This document shows, piece by piece, positions 31,522 through 38,881 of a stretch of DNA of 38,881 nucleotides (position 1 is the stretch's first letter; every line of letters begins with the position of its first letter). This DNA comes from Sulfurospirillum sp. UBA12182 (GTDB taxonomy: Bacteria; Campylobacterota; Campylobacteria; Campylobacterales; Sulfurospirillaceae): NCBI GenBank assembly GCA_002742765.1, contig DLUF01000088.1, forward strand, positions 1-38,881, read 5' to 3'. The translations under genes were made by a program, and so were the position numbers. The notes under the pieces were generated by a model. It saw nothing but the letters and a program-made list of their open reading frames with translations, made no database searches and had not been told where the DNA came from.

Positions 31522-32664
31522 TTAATTTCTTCTTCTATACTCTTCGTATCCAAATTCACTGGTTACTTCCAAAGTGCCATCTTTTCGTAAAATGGCAAGA
31601 TTTGGAAGTTTGATGCCATTGAAAGTAGTGTTTTTTACGATAGTATAGTGGATTTGGTCTTCAAAGATGAGTTTATCTCCTACTTGCAAAGGCTTATCAA
31701 AAGAGTAATCTCCCATGATATCCCCAGCTAAACAAGTATTGCCACCAAGGCGATATGTGTAGGCTTTCTCCCCAGCTTCCCCGCTTCCTCTTATGTGTGC
31801 TCGATAAGGCATCGCAAGGGTATCTGGCATATGCGCTTCGGCTGAGCTATCCAAGATGGCTATATCCATGCCGTTGTGCAACACATCAAGAACACTCACG
31901 ACCAAAGGACCACTTTGCCAACCTACTGCTTCTCCTGGTTCTATATAAACTTCCACGTTATACTTCGCTTTAAAATCACGAATAAGCTTGATGAGTTTTT
32001 GTACATCATAATCCTCTCGCGTGATATGGTGTCCTCCCCCAAAATTTATCCATTTCATGAAAGAGATATACTCACCAAACTTCTCTTCAAAACCTTTTAA
32101 CACCTCTTCTAAAGCATCAGCGTCTTGTTCACAAAGAGCATGAAAATGAAGCCCTTCGATACCCTCAAGAAGTTCAGGTTGAAAGTTTGCTTTTGTGATG
32201 CCAAGACGACTATAAAGACCACAAGGATTATAGATATCCACAGGAGATGAGGAGACTTCTGGGTTGAGTCTTAAACCTAAAGAACACTTCCCTAGAGCTT
32301 TGTCTTTAAACTTTTCAAGCTGATTAAAAGAGTTAAAGACAAGGTGGTGTGAAAGTTCTATCACCTCATCGATGTCTTCTTGCTTAAACCCTGGGGAGTA
32401 GGTATGAATCTCTCCACCAAAATACTCTTTTGCAAACTTTGCTTCATGTAAGCCACTACATGTACAGCCTTTGAGATACTTTGAAACTAAAGGAGCTAAA
32501 GCTTTAAATGCAAATCCTTTGAGCGCTAAAAGCACCTTTGCCCCACTTTGTTCACCCACGTAAGCCAAAAGTTTTAAATTCTCTTCCAAAAGAGCCTCTT
32601 CACACACATAAGCTGGTGTTTGTACTTGCTCTAAAACACTCTCAATTTTACTTATCTTTTTCAA
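31522..32664 (-). CDS. nspC: Carboxynorspermidine/carboxyspermidine decarboxylase
   Basis: This 380-aa PLP enzyme of the alanine-racemase-fold decarboxylase group performs the last step of the alternative spermidine pathway. The PLP lysine is Lys49 in 'LLALKGFAF'. Other blocks are 'LRLNPEVSSS', 'LHFHALCEQ', 'NFGGGHHITRE', 'IEPGEAVGW' and 'GGNTCLAGD'. Start: TTG 32664 (L-K-K-I-S-K-I-E) after AGGGAG, overlapping the SDR stop as TTGA. The frame is open 11 codons further to another TTG, but that would run deep into the SDR gene. Its substrate maker, carboxynorspermidine synthase, is at 33880-35097. Length fits NspC. Confidence 0.92.
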   Translation of the reverse strand: MKKISKIESVLEQVQTPAYVCEEALLEENLKLLAYVGEQSGAKVLLALKGFAFKALAPLVSKYLKGCTCSGLHEAKFAKEYFGGEIHTYSPGFKQEDIDEVIELSHHLVFNSFNQLEKFKDKALGKCSLGLRLNPEVSSSPVDIYNPCGLYSRLGITKANFQPELLEGIEGLHFHALCEQDADALEEVLKGFEEKFGEYISFMKWINFGGGHHITREDYDVQKLIKLIRDFKAKYNVEVYIEPGEAVGWQSGPLVVSVLDVLHNGMDIAILDSSAEAHMPDTLAMPYRAHIRGSGEAGEKAYTYRLGGNTCLAGDIMGDYSFDKPLQVGDKLIFEDQIHYTIVKNTTFNGIKLPNLAILRKDGTLEVTSEFGYEEYRRRN

Positions 32665-33479
32665 TCTACTCTCCCTAAAATCATATCCATCATACAAGTT
32701 GGTAAAACTCTTTTTAAAAAGCTAAAAAGTTTCGTTGGAATCGTAACTCTATATCTAGCATGAGGTTTTTTACTCTCTATCGCTTCTATCAAGACTTGGT
32801 AAACTGCCTCTGGATTTAGTGTAAAAGGAGCATCACCCTCCCCTTGTAACCTTTGAAGTGTCTTTTTATAAATCTCTTTATGCGCAGAAGCTTCCACGTC
32901 GATATGCTCTTTAAACTTTGCAAGGGCATTTTTACGAAAATCACTTCGTATAGGTCCTGGTTCGATTAAAACTACTGCAACCCCACTCCCTTGAAGCTCC
33001 AAACGCATGGTGTCACAAAGTCCCTCTAAAGCAAATTTACTAGCGTTATAAGCCCCTCGATACTTCATCGCTACAAAACCTAGTACAGAAGAGTTATAAA
33101 TCACCCTTCCAAAACCATTTTTTCGCATAAAAGGGAGAACGAGATTTGTAAGTTCTTGAGTTCCAAAGACATTAGTTTCAAATTGTTCAGTTAAAACACT
33201 TCTTTTCAAATCCTCAACAGCCCCAGGTTGTCCGTAGGCTCCGTTGTTAAAAAGTACATCAATCTTTCCATCTGTTTGCATCACGACCCAAGCGAGTGCT
33301 TCTGCTATACTTTTGGAATCTCTTAAATCCAGTTTATAGGCTTTTAAGCCCTCAGTTTGGAGTCTTTGAACATCTTTCTCTTCTTTACATGTAGCGTAAA
33401 CTTGATAACCATTTTTAGCAAGTTCATGCGCACAAAAATATCCTATGCCACTAGAGCAGCCTGTAAGAAGTATATTCAT
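32661..33479 (-). CDS. Short-chain dehydrogenase/reductase (classical SDR)
   Basis: This 272-aa NAD(P)-dependent oxidoreductase has the nucleotide motif T6-G-C-S-S-G-I-G13, the 'NNGAYG' motif (78-83), and catalytic Ser131, Tyr144 and Lys148 in order. The C-terminal 80 residues form a variable substrate-binding part. The substrate is unknown. It sits between a DsrE-like gene and nspC with no gaps, so the three are one transcription unit. A direct role in polyamine synthesis is not known for this family. Confidence 0.88.
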   Translation of the reverse strand: MNILLTGCSSGIGYFCAHELAKNGYQVYATCKEEKDVQRLQTEGLKAYKLDLRDSKSIAEALAWVVMQTDGKIDVLFNNGAYGQPGAVEDLKRSVLTEQFETNVFGTQELTNLVLPFMRKNGFGRVIYNSSVLGFVAMKYRGAYNASKFALEGLCDTMRLELQGSGVAVVLIEPGPIRSDFRKNALAKFKEHIDVEASAHKEIYKKTLQRLQGEGDAPFTLNPEAVYQVLIEAIESKKPHARYRVTIPTKLFSFLKRVLPTCMMDMILGRVD

Positions 33480-33818
33480 CTAAAAAGTAAGTACTGGTTT
33501 GCCAGATTTGAGCCACTCACTCAAAAATTCACCTGTGTAGTAAATCTCTATTCCACAAGTTGAGAGTTGCTCTTCGATATACATGTTTTCACTGCATTTT
33601 TTGCAAGCAATAAACTTTATCCCAGCTTCACCCATCTCTTTTACTTTTTCTTTAATCTCAAAATCTTCACAAAGCACTTGTTGTGAAGCACCCCAAACAA
33701 GGATAGTGACTTCATCAAACCAGCCTTTTATCTTTGCATTGTGAGCATAAAGACAGATAAGATTTAAGATAGTCTCTTTGTTATCTGTACTCCAAACAAT
33801 CAACAGTTCATTTTTCAT
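33480..33818 (-). CDS. DsrE-like small protein
   Basis: This 112-aa cytoplasmic protein has a Rossmann-like start ('NELLIVWSTDNKE'), then 'VTILVWGASQQVLCED' and 'FIACKKCSENMYIEEQLSTCGIEIYYTGEFLSEWLKSG'. The middle 'I-x-A-C-x-x-C' pattern with several Cys resembles DsrE/DsrF-like proteins that carry sulfur or sense thiols. The stop is directly before the SDR start. AAAGGAG precedes the ATG. Function is not certain; sulfur trafficking is the family hint. Confidence 0.75.
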   Translation of the reverse strand: MKNELLIVWSTDNKETILNLICLYAHNAKIKGWFDEVTILVWGASQQVLCEDFEIKEKVKEMGEAGIKFIACKKCSENMYIEEQLSTCGIEIYYTGEFLSEWLKSGKPVLTF

Positions 33819-33854
33819 AGTAAAACTCCTTTACAAAGACTTTTACATGTAAAG

Positions 33855-33880
33855 AAAGAAGCCCAAAAATGGGCTTCTTT
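33855..33880 (-). terminator. Terminator after carboxynorspermidine synthase
   Basis: AAAGAAGCCC (33855-33864) pairs with GGGCTTCTTT (33871-33880) around AAAAAT, a perfect 10-bp stem. On the minus strand a T-rich tail follows the stem, so it is a good intrinsic terminator. It touches the TAA stop codon. A TTTACATGTAAA palindrome is directly downstream (33842-33853). Confidence 0.85.
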
Positions 33881-35097
33881 TAATTACTTACTTCAAAAGT
33901 CTCTTCTGGATCCATCTCAAGGATTTTCCAAGGAAGTCCTTGAACATTTAACTCTTCCATAAATGGTTTTGCATCAAAGTTTTCCATGTTGAAAACTCCT
34001 TTACCACTCCATTTACCTTCCATAACCATCTTCGTTCCTATCATCGCTGGAACTCCTGTGGTGTAGCTTACTGCTTGCGCTCCTGTTTCACGGTAACACT
34101 CTTGATGGTCGCAAACATTGTAGATATATACTTTTTTTGCTTTTCCATCTTTTTTACCAGTTATAACACAGCCGATATTTGTATGTCCAACTGTACGAGG
34201 TCCAAGACTTGCTGGGTCTGGTAAAAGCTCTTTTAAAAGTTGAATTGGCACAACTTTAACACCGTTTACTTCAACTTCATCGATTCTTAACATCCCTACA
34301 TTTTCCAAACACTTCATATGTGTCAGGTAGCTTTGTCCAAATGTCATAAAAAATCTAATTCTTTTTAAGCCTTTGATATTTTGAACGAGTGATTCCATCT
34401 CTTCGTGGTAAAGAAGATAACTATCTTTTACACCAACTTCTGGATAATCCCACTTCATCATGATTTCCATAGGCTTTGTTTCTATCCATTTGCCATTTTC
34501 CCAGTATCTTCCGTTTGAACTTACTTCTCGCAAGTTAATTTCAGGGTTGAAGTTTGTAGCAAATGGATATCCATGATCACCTGCATTACAATCTAAGATA
34601 TCTATATACTCAATCTCATCAAAAAGATTTTGCTGCGCATAAGCACAGTAAACATTTGTCACACCTGGGTCAAAACCACTTCCAAGTAACGCCATAATTC
34701 CAGCTTCTTTAAACTTACTATCTCTTGCCCATTGCTCTTTATACTCAAACTTTGCAGTATCTGGATGTTCATAGTTGGCTGTATCTACATAATGCACTTT
34801 TGTTTTTACACATGCATCCATAATAGTCAAATCTTGATATGGAAGTGCTACGTTTAACACTACATCTGGTTTTTGCTCTTCGATAAGTTTCACTAACTCT
34901 TCTACACTATCAGCATCAACACTAGCAGTTTGGATACTCACTCCTAAATCAGCTTTTATCTCTTCAGCTATCTGGTCACATTTTGATTTTGTTCTACTTG
35001 CAAGTGTAATCTCACTAAATACTTCACTATTCATAGCACATTTTTTTGTTGCAACTCTACTTACACCACCAGCACCGATAATTAAAACTTTACCCAT
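33880..35097 (-). CDS. Carboxynorspermidine synthase (saccharopine dehydrogenase family)
   Basis: This 405-aa enzyme has a Rossmann start 'VLIIGAGGVSRVATKKCA' (residues 4-21) and the saccharopine dehydrogenase fold ('NVALPYQDLTIMDACV', 'GSGFDPGVTNVY', 'GHTNIGCVITG'). In Campylobacterota and Vibrio this type joins aspartate semialdehyde and putrescine (or diaminopropane) to carboxyspermidine or carboxynorspermidine with NADPH. NspC then decarboxylates the product to spermidine or norspermidine. nspC lies three genes downstream, which strongly supports this over a lysine-pathway role. It starts with ATG after AGGTGAAAAGAT, 14 nt after rdgB. A strong terminator closes the unit. Confidence 0.88.
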   Translation of the reverse strand: MGKVLIIGAGGVSRVATKKCAMNSEVFSEITLASRTKSKCDQIAEEIKADLGVSIQTASVDADSVEELVKLIEEQKPDVVLNVALPYQDLTIMDACVKTKVHYVDTANYEHPDTAKFEYKEQWARDSKFKEAGIMALLGSGFDPGVTNVYCAYAQQNLFDEIEYIDILDCNAGDHGYPFATNFNPEINLREVSSNGRYWENGKWIETKPMEIMMKWDYPEVGVKDSYLLYHEEMESLVQNIKGLKRIRFFMTFGQSYLTHMKCLENVGMLRIDEVEVNGVKVVPIQLLKELLPDPASLGPRTVGHTNIGCVITGKKDGKAKKVYIYNVCDHQECYRETGAQAVSYTTGVPAMIGTKMVMEGKWSGKGVFNMENFDAKPFMEELNVQGLPWKILEMDPEETFEVSN

Positions 35098-35111
35098 ATC
35101 TTTTCACCTTC

Positions 35112-35699
35112 TCATAATGTTTTTAATATAATTTTTGCCAACTCTAGCGCACGTGAACGATGTGAAAGCTCTTTTTTAACGCTCTCATCAAGTTCACCTA
35201 GAGTTTTATCAAACCCTAATGGTATAAACATCGGGTCATATCCAAAACCATTTTCTCCTCTTGCCTGCGCTAGTGCATTTCCGTGCATCCAGCCATGCAC
35301 ACAAAATTCCCCTTTTTTACAAACAATTGCTATGGCAGCTGTATAATGAGCCTTTGTTTTTTGTAAACCTTTAGACTTTAAAGTAGCAATAAGCTTTTGA
35401 AGATTTTGCTCACTTGTAGCACCAACTCCTGCGTATCTAGCACTATAAATCCCAGGTTCACCACCCAAAACATCAACACTAATCCCGCTATCATCACTTA
35501 AAACTATCGCATCTTCATCATTTAAAGCTTCATAAACTGCTTTTGCTTTTATAAGTGCGTTTTCTTTGAAACTATTTCCTGTTTCTTCTATCTCAAAAGG
35601 CTCTATGAGTTCACTAAAAGCATATACTTCAAAAGTATCCATCCAAGCCTTTAACTCTTTGAGTTTTCCTTTGTTTGAAGAGGCAAGCACTATCTTCAC
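35112..35699 (-). CDS. rdgB: Non-canonical purine NTP pyrophosphatase (RdgB/HAM1 family)
   Basis: This 195-aa housecleaning enzyme hydrolyses dITP, ITP and XTP. Family motifs: '[12 protein letters not shown]' (5-16), '[19 protein letters not shown]' (36-54), '[26 protein letters not shown]' (66-91), 'GENGFGYDP' and 'SHRSRAL'. Complete and typical in length. It starts at GTG 35699 after GGAG. The ribosome binding site is fused to a TTACATGTAA palindrome (35710-35719). It is first in the unit with carboxynorspermidine synthase. Confidence 0.94.
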   Translation of the reverse strand: MKIVLASSNKGKLKELKAWMDTFEVYAFSELIEPFEIEETGNSFKENALIKAKAVYEALNDEDAIVLSDDSGISVDVLGGEPGIYSARYAGVGATSEQNLQKLIATLKSKGLQKTKAHYTAAIAIVCKKGEFCVHGWMHGNALAQARGENGFGYDPMFIPLGFDKTLGELDESVKKELSHRSRALELAKIILKTL

Positions 35700-35862
35700 A
35701 TCTATCTCCTTACATGTAAAGATATTTTATCAACATTTTGTTTAAAAAAAGTTACAAAACGATATCATTAGGCTTTTTTAAAAAATCTAAGTTGCAATCA
35801 TAGTAACAATAATGTAACTATTAGATTGTATTATACTGTTGAGACTTTAGAAAGGAGAAGTT

Positions 35863-36999
35863 ATGAAACAACTCTCAATTAAAATACAAGTAATCTCTTT
35901 GGTTGTATTTTCACTTTTGGCACTAGGTGTGTGTGCAGGATATTTTGCAACATCAAAAAGTTCGCAAGCTCTTATAGAAAAAAGCTATATGGCTTTACAT
36001 GCGGCAAGAGATACTAAAACAGAACAGATTAACAATTTTTTCTCAGAGAGGGTTGGAGATATAGAAGTTTTAGCAAAATCAAAAAATACCATAGATTTCG
36101 TTCAAGAACTTTTCATGGAAGTTACCTAGCTATGGGAGTAAAAGAGGAAGACCCTTTCCCCGTTAACGACCCAATCATTAAAGAAAAGATAAATTCTTAT
36201 GAAGAGTTTTTTCAGCACTATCTTAATAGGAGACAACATCCGTTGGGCGCTTATGAGTGAGATTGATGAAGCTGATCAAAAAACAAAAATCATCACAGAT
36301 GAGATTTTAAATGCTATCACTGATGCAAACAAGAGTAAAGAGGAGATTATCAACGCTAACAATATCCTTAATGAAGCAAAACAAGAGATAATCAATCTTA
36401 CAAACAAAGTTCAAGCAAGTACCCAATCAGAGATAGAACTCGCTCGCCAAATAGAGCAACTCTCTCACGATACTGAACAAGTAAAAAGTATCTTAACTGT
36501 CATCTCTGACATAGCAGACCAAACAAATCTTTTAGCACTTAATGCCGCCATAGAGGCAGCACGTGCAGGTGAGCATGGAAGAGGATTTGCGGTTGTGGCT
36601 GATGAAGTGAGAAAACTAGCGGAGAGAACACAAAGTTCACTCACAGAGATCAACGCGACTATCAGCGTTATCGTTCAAGCAACCATGAACGCAAGTGCTC
36701 AGATGAATGAAAATGCAACTGAGATGGAAAACTTAGCAAATGTATCGACCGAAGTTGAAAAGAAGATAAACTATACAACTTCTATCGTAAATGAAGCGAC
36801 AGAAGCTAGTGATAAAACAGTCAAAGATTTTGAGAGTGCTGGTAAGCAGATAGCTTCTATAACAAGAAGAGTTACAAAGATAAATGAACTCTCAACACAA
36901 AATGCTAGAAGCGTAGAAGAGATAGCAGGAGCAGCTGAACATCTAAGTAAATTAACAGCTGAGTTAAATGTTAAATTAGAAAGTTTTACAACCACATAA
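35863..36999 (+). pseudogene. Decayed methyl-accepting chemotaxis protein gene
   Basis: Three pieces of one chemoreceptor are visible. Piece one (35863-36129) has a membrane helix (about residues 8-28) and the start of a dCache sensor domain, then a TAG. The sensor sequence continues about 36120-36216 in another frame ('SYLAMGVKEEDPFPVNDPII', then '[11 protein letters not shown]'). The third piece (36199-36999) returns to the first frame with the end of a dCache domain ('[16 protein letters not shown]'). It runs straight into a complete cytoplasmic signalling domain ('[21 protein letters not shown]'). The middle of the sensor, the second membrane helix and HAMP are missing. So there are two frame changes and at least one deletion: a true pseudogene, though the 266-aa signalling part could still be made from ATG 36199. 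Confidence 0.88.
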
Positions 37000-37024
37000 C
37001 CGTAGGAGGATAATCCCTCCTACT

Positions 37025-37978
37025 CTAAATCCATCCCTTATGTTTGAAAATCGCTAAAGGTGTTATGGAAGAGAGTATCATAAGCCCTATGGAAAACACA
37101 TAGCCATATTCCCAGTGAAGCTCAGGCAAAAAATCAAAGTTCATACCGTATATACTAGCGATAAGTGTTGGAGGCAGAAACACAACATTTACGATAGTAA
37201 ATATCTTTATAACTTTATTTTGTTCAACACTCAAAAGACCTACGAAGATGTTTTGCAAATAATCAAGTCGCTCAAAATTAAAATTTGTATGTTCTATAAG
37301 TGATTTGATATCTTTAAGCATGATTGGAATTTCGTTTTTATCATCATTGTATTTTTGAGATTTTAAAAGAGAACTCAAGATACGCTGTTTATCGTTTAGA
37401 TTCTCTCTTATAATCATATTTAAATCTTCAAACATAGAGATTTTTTCTAAAATCTCTTCATCATCATTAGAATAATCAGTAAAGACATGTTTTCGTAGTT
37501 TGGTTATCTCTTTTGAGAGATTTTCGATTATATCTGCATCTGAATCGATGCGGATATCTATGATATGACAGAGGATTGAGTAGCCATTTTTAAAATCAAC
37601 AGGAGTACTAAGTAGTCTTTTTATAAAAGAATCAAAACTTCTCAGCTCCTTATATCTAATAGATATCAAAAGATTGTCTTTTAGGATAAAAGAGACTGTT
37701 TCGTTAAAAGCTGCATTGTTATCGTTTATCATAAAGTAACTGTTGATTTCTATTTTATTATCCTCTTCCCAGTAGCGTGAACTAAACTCTATCTCTTCAC
37801 TCTCTTGTTTTGTAGGGAATGCCACATCAAAAATCTCTTCAACTCTTTTTCTCTCATGAACGGTTGGATGAACCATATCAATCCATAAAACATTTTTGAT
37901 AACATCGCTATTTTCTAGAGTATTCATATCTTCTATAACGCCTAATCTACTGCCTTTTTTAAAATAACAAGTTATCAT
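37025..37978 (-). CDS. corA: CorA-family magnesium/divalent metal channel
   Basis: This 317-aa protein has the CorA layout: a large soluble N-terminal funnel (about 1-250) and two C-terminal membrane helices. The signature Y-G-M-N lies in 'IASIYGMNFDFLPELHWEYGY' shortened here, at about residues 277-280, just after the first helix. The C-terminus is basic ('FKHKGWI'). It imports Mg2+ and possibly Co2+ or Ni2+. It is convergent with the chemoreceptor pseudogene and lies downstream of the potD-like gene on the same strand, with a terminator between. It is a separate unit. Confidence 0.92.
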   Translation of the reverse strand: MITCYFKKGSRLGVIEDMNTLENSDVIKNVLWIDMVHPTVHERKRVEEIFDVAFPTKQESEEIEFSSRYWEEDNKIEINSYFMINDNNAAFNETVSFILKDNLLISIRYKELRSFDSFIKRLLSTPVDFKNGYSILCHIIDIRIDSDADIIENLSKEITKLRKHVFTDYSNDDEEILEKISMFEDLNMIIRENLNDKQRILSSLLKSQKYNDDKNEIPIMLKDIKSLIEHTNFNFERLDYLQNIFVGLLSVEQNKVIKIFTIVNVVFLPPTLIASIYGMNFDFLPELHWEYGYVFSIGLMILSSITPLAIFKHKGWI

Positions 37979-38019
37979 GTTTTACCTTTTTAAAAATCTT
38001 TTTCCGCTTTGAGAGCTTG

Positions 38020-38049
38020 AAAGAGGGCTTTACATGTAAAACCCTCTTT
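38020..38049 (-). terminator. Terminator after the potD-like gene, with TTTACATGTAAA apex
   Basis: AAAGAGGG (38020-38027) pairs with CCCTCTTT (38042-38049). Between the arms is the palindrome TTTACATGTAAA (38029-38040), which can extend the stem. It lies 6 nt after the stop codon of the potD-like gene, and CTTT follows on the minus strand. Confidence 0.8.
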
Positions 38050-38055
38050 AGAGGA

Positions 38056-38881
38056 TTATTCGCCTGCTTTTAGCTTTTCCCAGTACTTTTCATAGATAGG
38101 AAGTGCGTCACCTAAATCCACTTGAAACTCAGAGTTAAGCAAGTCTTGTTCATTTGGATAGACAATTCTGTTGTTTTTGACACTCTCATCCATAAGCTCT
38201 TTTGCTTTTAAGTTTGGAGTAGCATAACCAACATCCTCACTGACCAATTTCGCAACTTCAGGACGAAGTAGATAGTTGATAAACAGATGAGCATTTTCGA
38301 TATTTTTTGCATTTTTAGGGATTACAAGAGAATCAATCCAGAGTAAAATCCCCTCTTTTGGATAAACATAAGTAAGGTCTGGATTTTCTTCATTTGCCAT
38401 ATAGTTTTCGCCGTTAAAATTCATCCCTGCTACTACTTCTTCACTAAGATATACATCTTTTGGAGATTCTGAATTATAAACTTTTACATTAGGCATCAAA
38501 AGCTTTAACTTTTCATAAGCTTGTTTTATATGCGCTTCATTTTGGTCATTTGCACTATATCCTAGCGTTTTAAGTGTCATACCAAACACTTCTCTTAAAT
38601 CATCTGTCAACAAAAGAGAGTTTTTATACTTCAAGCTCCACAAATCATCCCACTTAGAAATCGCACCTTTACCTAAAATCGCAGCATTGTAGCTTATGCC
38701 TGTACTTCCCCAAGTATAAGGGATAGAGTAGTCATTTTTAGGGTCAAATGGTTTGTATAAAAGTTTTTCATCCAAGTTTTTAAAGTTTGAGAGTTTGCTC
38801 TTGTCGATTTTTGCCAAAAGCCCTTCTCTTGCCATTTTGTTTACGAAGTAAGTTGAAGGAACTATGATATCATAGCTACTT
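38056..38881 (-). CDS. potD: Spermidine/putrescine-type periplasmic binding protein, C-terminal part
   Basis: The gene enters from the right edge; the reading frame is open to the last base, so the signal peptide and first part are missing. About 275 residues are visible. Typical PotD/PotF blocks: 'YDIIVPSTYFVNKMAREGLL', 'IPYTWGSTGISYN', 'LLTDDLREVFGMTLKTLGYS', 'GILLWIDSLVIPKNAKN', and 'AHLFINYLLRPEVAK'. It would bind polyamines in the periplasm for a PotABC importer, expected just outside the window. The spermidine synthesis genes nearby fit a polyamine theme, but ligand identity cannot be proved here. Confidence 0.88.
   Translation of the reverse strand, partial: SSYDIIVPSTYFVNKMAREGLLAKIDKSKLSNFKNLDEKLLYKPFDPKNDYSIPYTWGSTGISYNAAILGKGAISKWDDLWSLKYKNSLLLTDDLREVFGMTLKTLGYSANDQNEAHIKQAYEKLKLLMPNVKVYNSESPKDVYLSEEVVAGMNFNGENYMANEENPDLTYVYPKEGILLWIDSLVIPKNAKNIENAHLFINYLLRPEVAKLVSEDVGYATPNLKAKELMDESVKNNRIVYPNEQDLLNSEFQVDLGDALPIYEKYWEKLKAGE

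Larger units (their letters stand above)
4980..38038. repeat. Dispersed TACATGTA palindrome, 15 copies
   Basis: First bases of each 8-mer copy: 4980, 6313, 6983, 11585, 13649, 17568, 19217, 25700, 25720, 29868, 32457, 33386, 33844, 35711, 38031. Most extend to TTACATGTAA or TTTACATGTAAA. Ten lie inside genes on both strands. Five lie in terminators or gene ends: the 25697 hairpin (two), 33842, 35710 and 38029. By hand, at about 35% GC, roughly one or two copies are expected by chance in a window of this size. The role is unknown. Confidence 0.75.

Noticed and set aside
1-38881. tRNA-Sec (selC), selD, CRISPR array, insertion sequence or prophage
   Set aside because: I looked for a long tRNA-like fold, direct repeats with even spacing, transposase or integrase motifs and phage genes, and saw none.

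Overview
The window is about 39 kb of AT-rich chromosome from a bacterium of the Campylobacterota (Epsilonproteobacteria). Gene content and style suggest a Sulfurimonas- or Sulfurospirillum-like organism, but the genus is an inference. The signs are a Campylobacter/Wolinella-type periplasmic formate dehydrogenase cluster, ArsS-like two-component systems, a cytochrome bd operon that starts with a DUF4492 gene, the carboxynorspermidine route to spermidine, and histidine kinases with the 'NIAHQWRQP' box.

Region 1 (1-7400, minus strand) is the fdh cluster. In transcription order it holds two paralogous ferredoxin-domain proteins, a TorD-like chaperone, a 71-aa twin-arginine small protein, selenocysteine FdhA (in-frame UGA plus a SECIS hairpin), FdhB, and the start of FdhC. 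Each ferredoxin-type gene has the same inverted repeat upstream, AAATATGC-N7-GCATATTT, which is a candidate operator. Region 2 (7660-15174, plus strand) is divergent. It encodes a membrane-anchored periplasmic binding protein, a sensor kinase and a response regulator (a three-component system), then selA, mntP, a remnant of a Crp/Fnr regulator, and selB. The block therefore looks like a selenium-dependent formate oxidation island: enzyme, maturation factors, part of the Sec machinery and a likely regulator. tRNA-Sec and selD are not in the window.

Region 3 (15171-25323) is mostly signalling: an EAL-HDOD gene broken by an in-frame amber codon, a DsbC/G-like thioredoxin-fold protein, a low-molecular-weight phosphatase, a PAS/GGDEF protein with a QGDEF signature, an OmpR-type two-component system, a Dps protein, a DEAD-box RNA helicase with a leader of about 220 nt, and an orphan receiver protein. 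Region 4 (25336-25730) is a tiny operon of two peptides (51 and 46 aa, Cys-rich and Gly-rich). Two AACATATGTT palindromes flank its -10 box and it ends in a perfect 15-bp hairpin. I consider it the best candidate for an uncharacterised system.

Region 5 (25733-30726, minus strand) is a cytochrome bd operon (DUF4492, cydA, cydB and a 39-aa one-helix protein) behind a second OmpR-type two-component system. Region 6 (30805-38881) holds an EF-hand protein with ten consecutive prolines, a polyamine block (nspC, an SDR, a DsrE-like protein, carboxynorspermidine synthase, rdgB), a decayed chemoreceptor gene, corA, and the 3' part of a potD-like gene. The 8-mer palindrome TACATGTA occurs 15 times, in genes and in terminators, roughly ten times the chance expectation. 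No rRNA, tRNA, insertion sequence, prophage or CRISPR array was seen. The longest gene-free stretches (22510-22803, 7397-7659, 13078-13335) are described as features.
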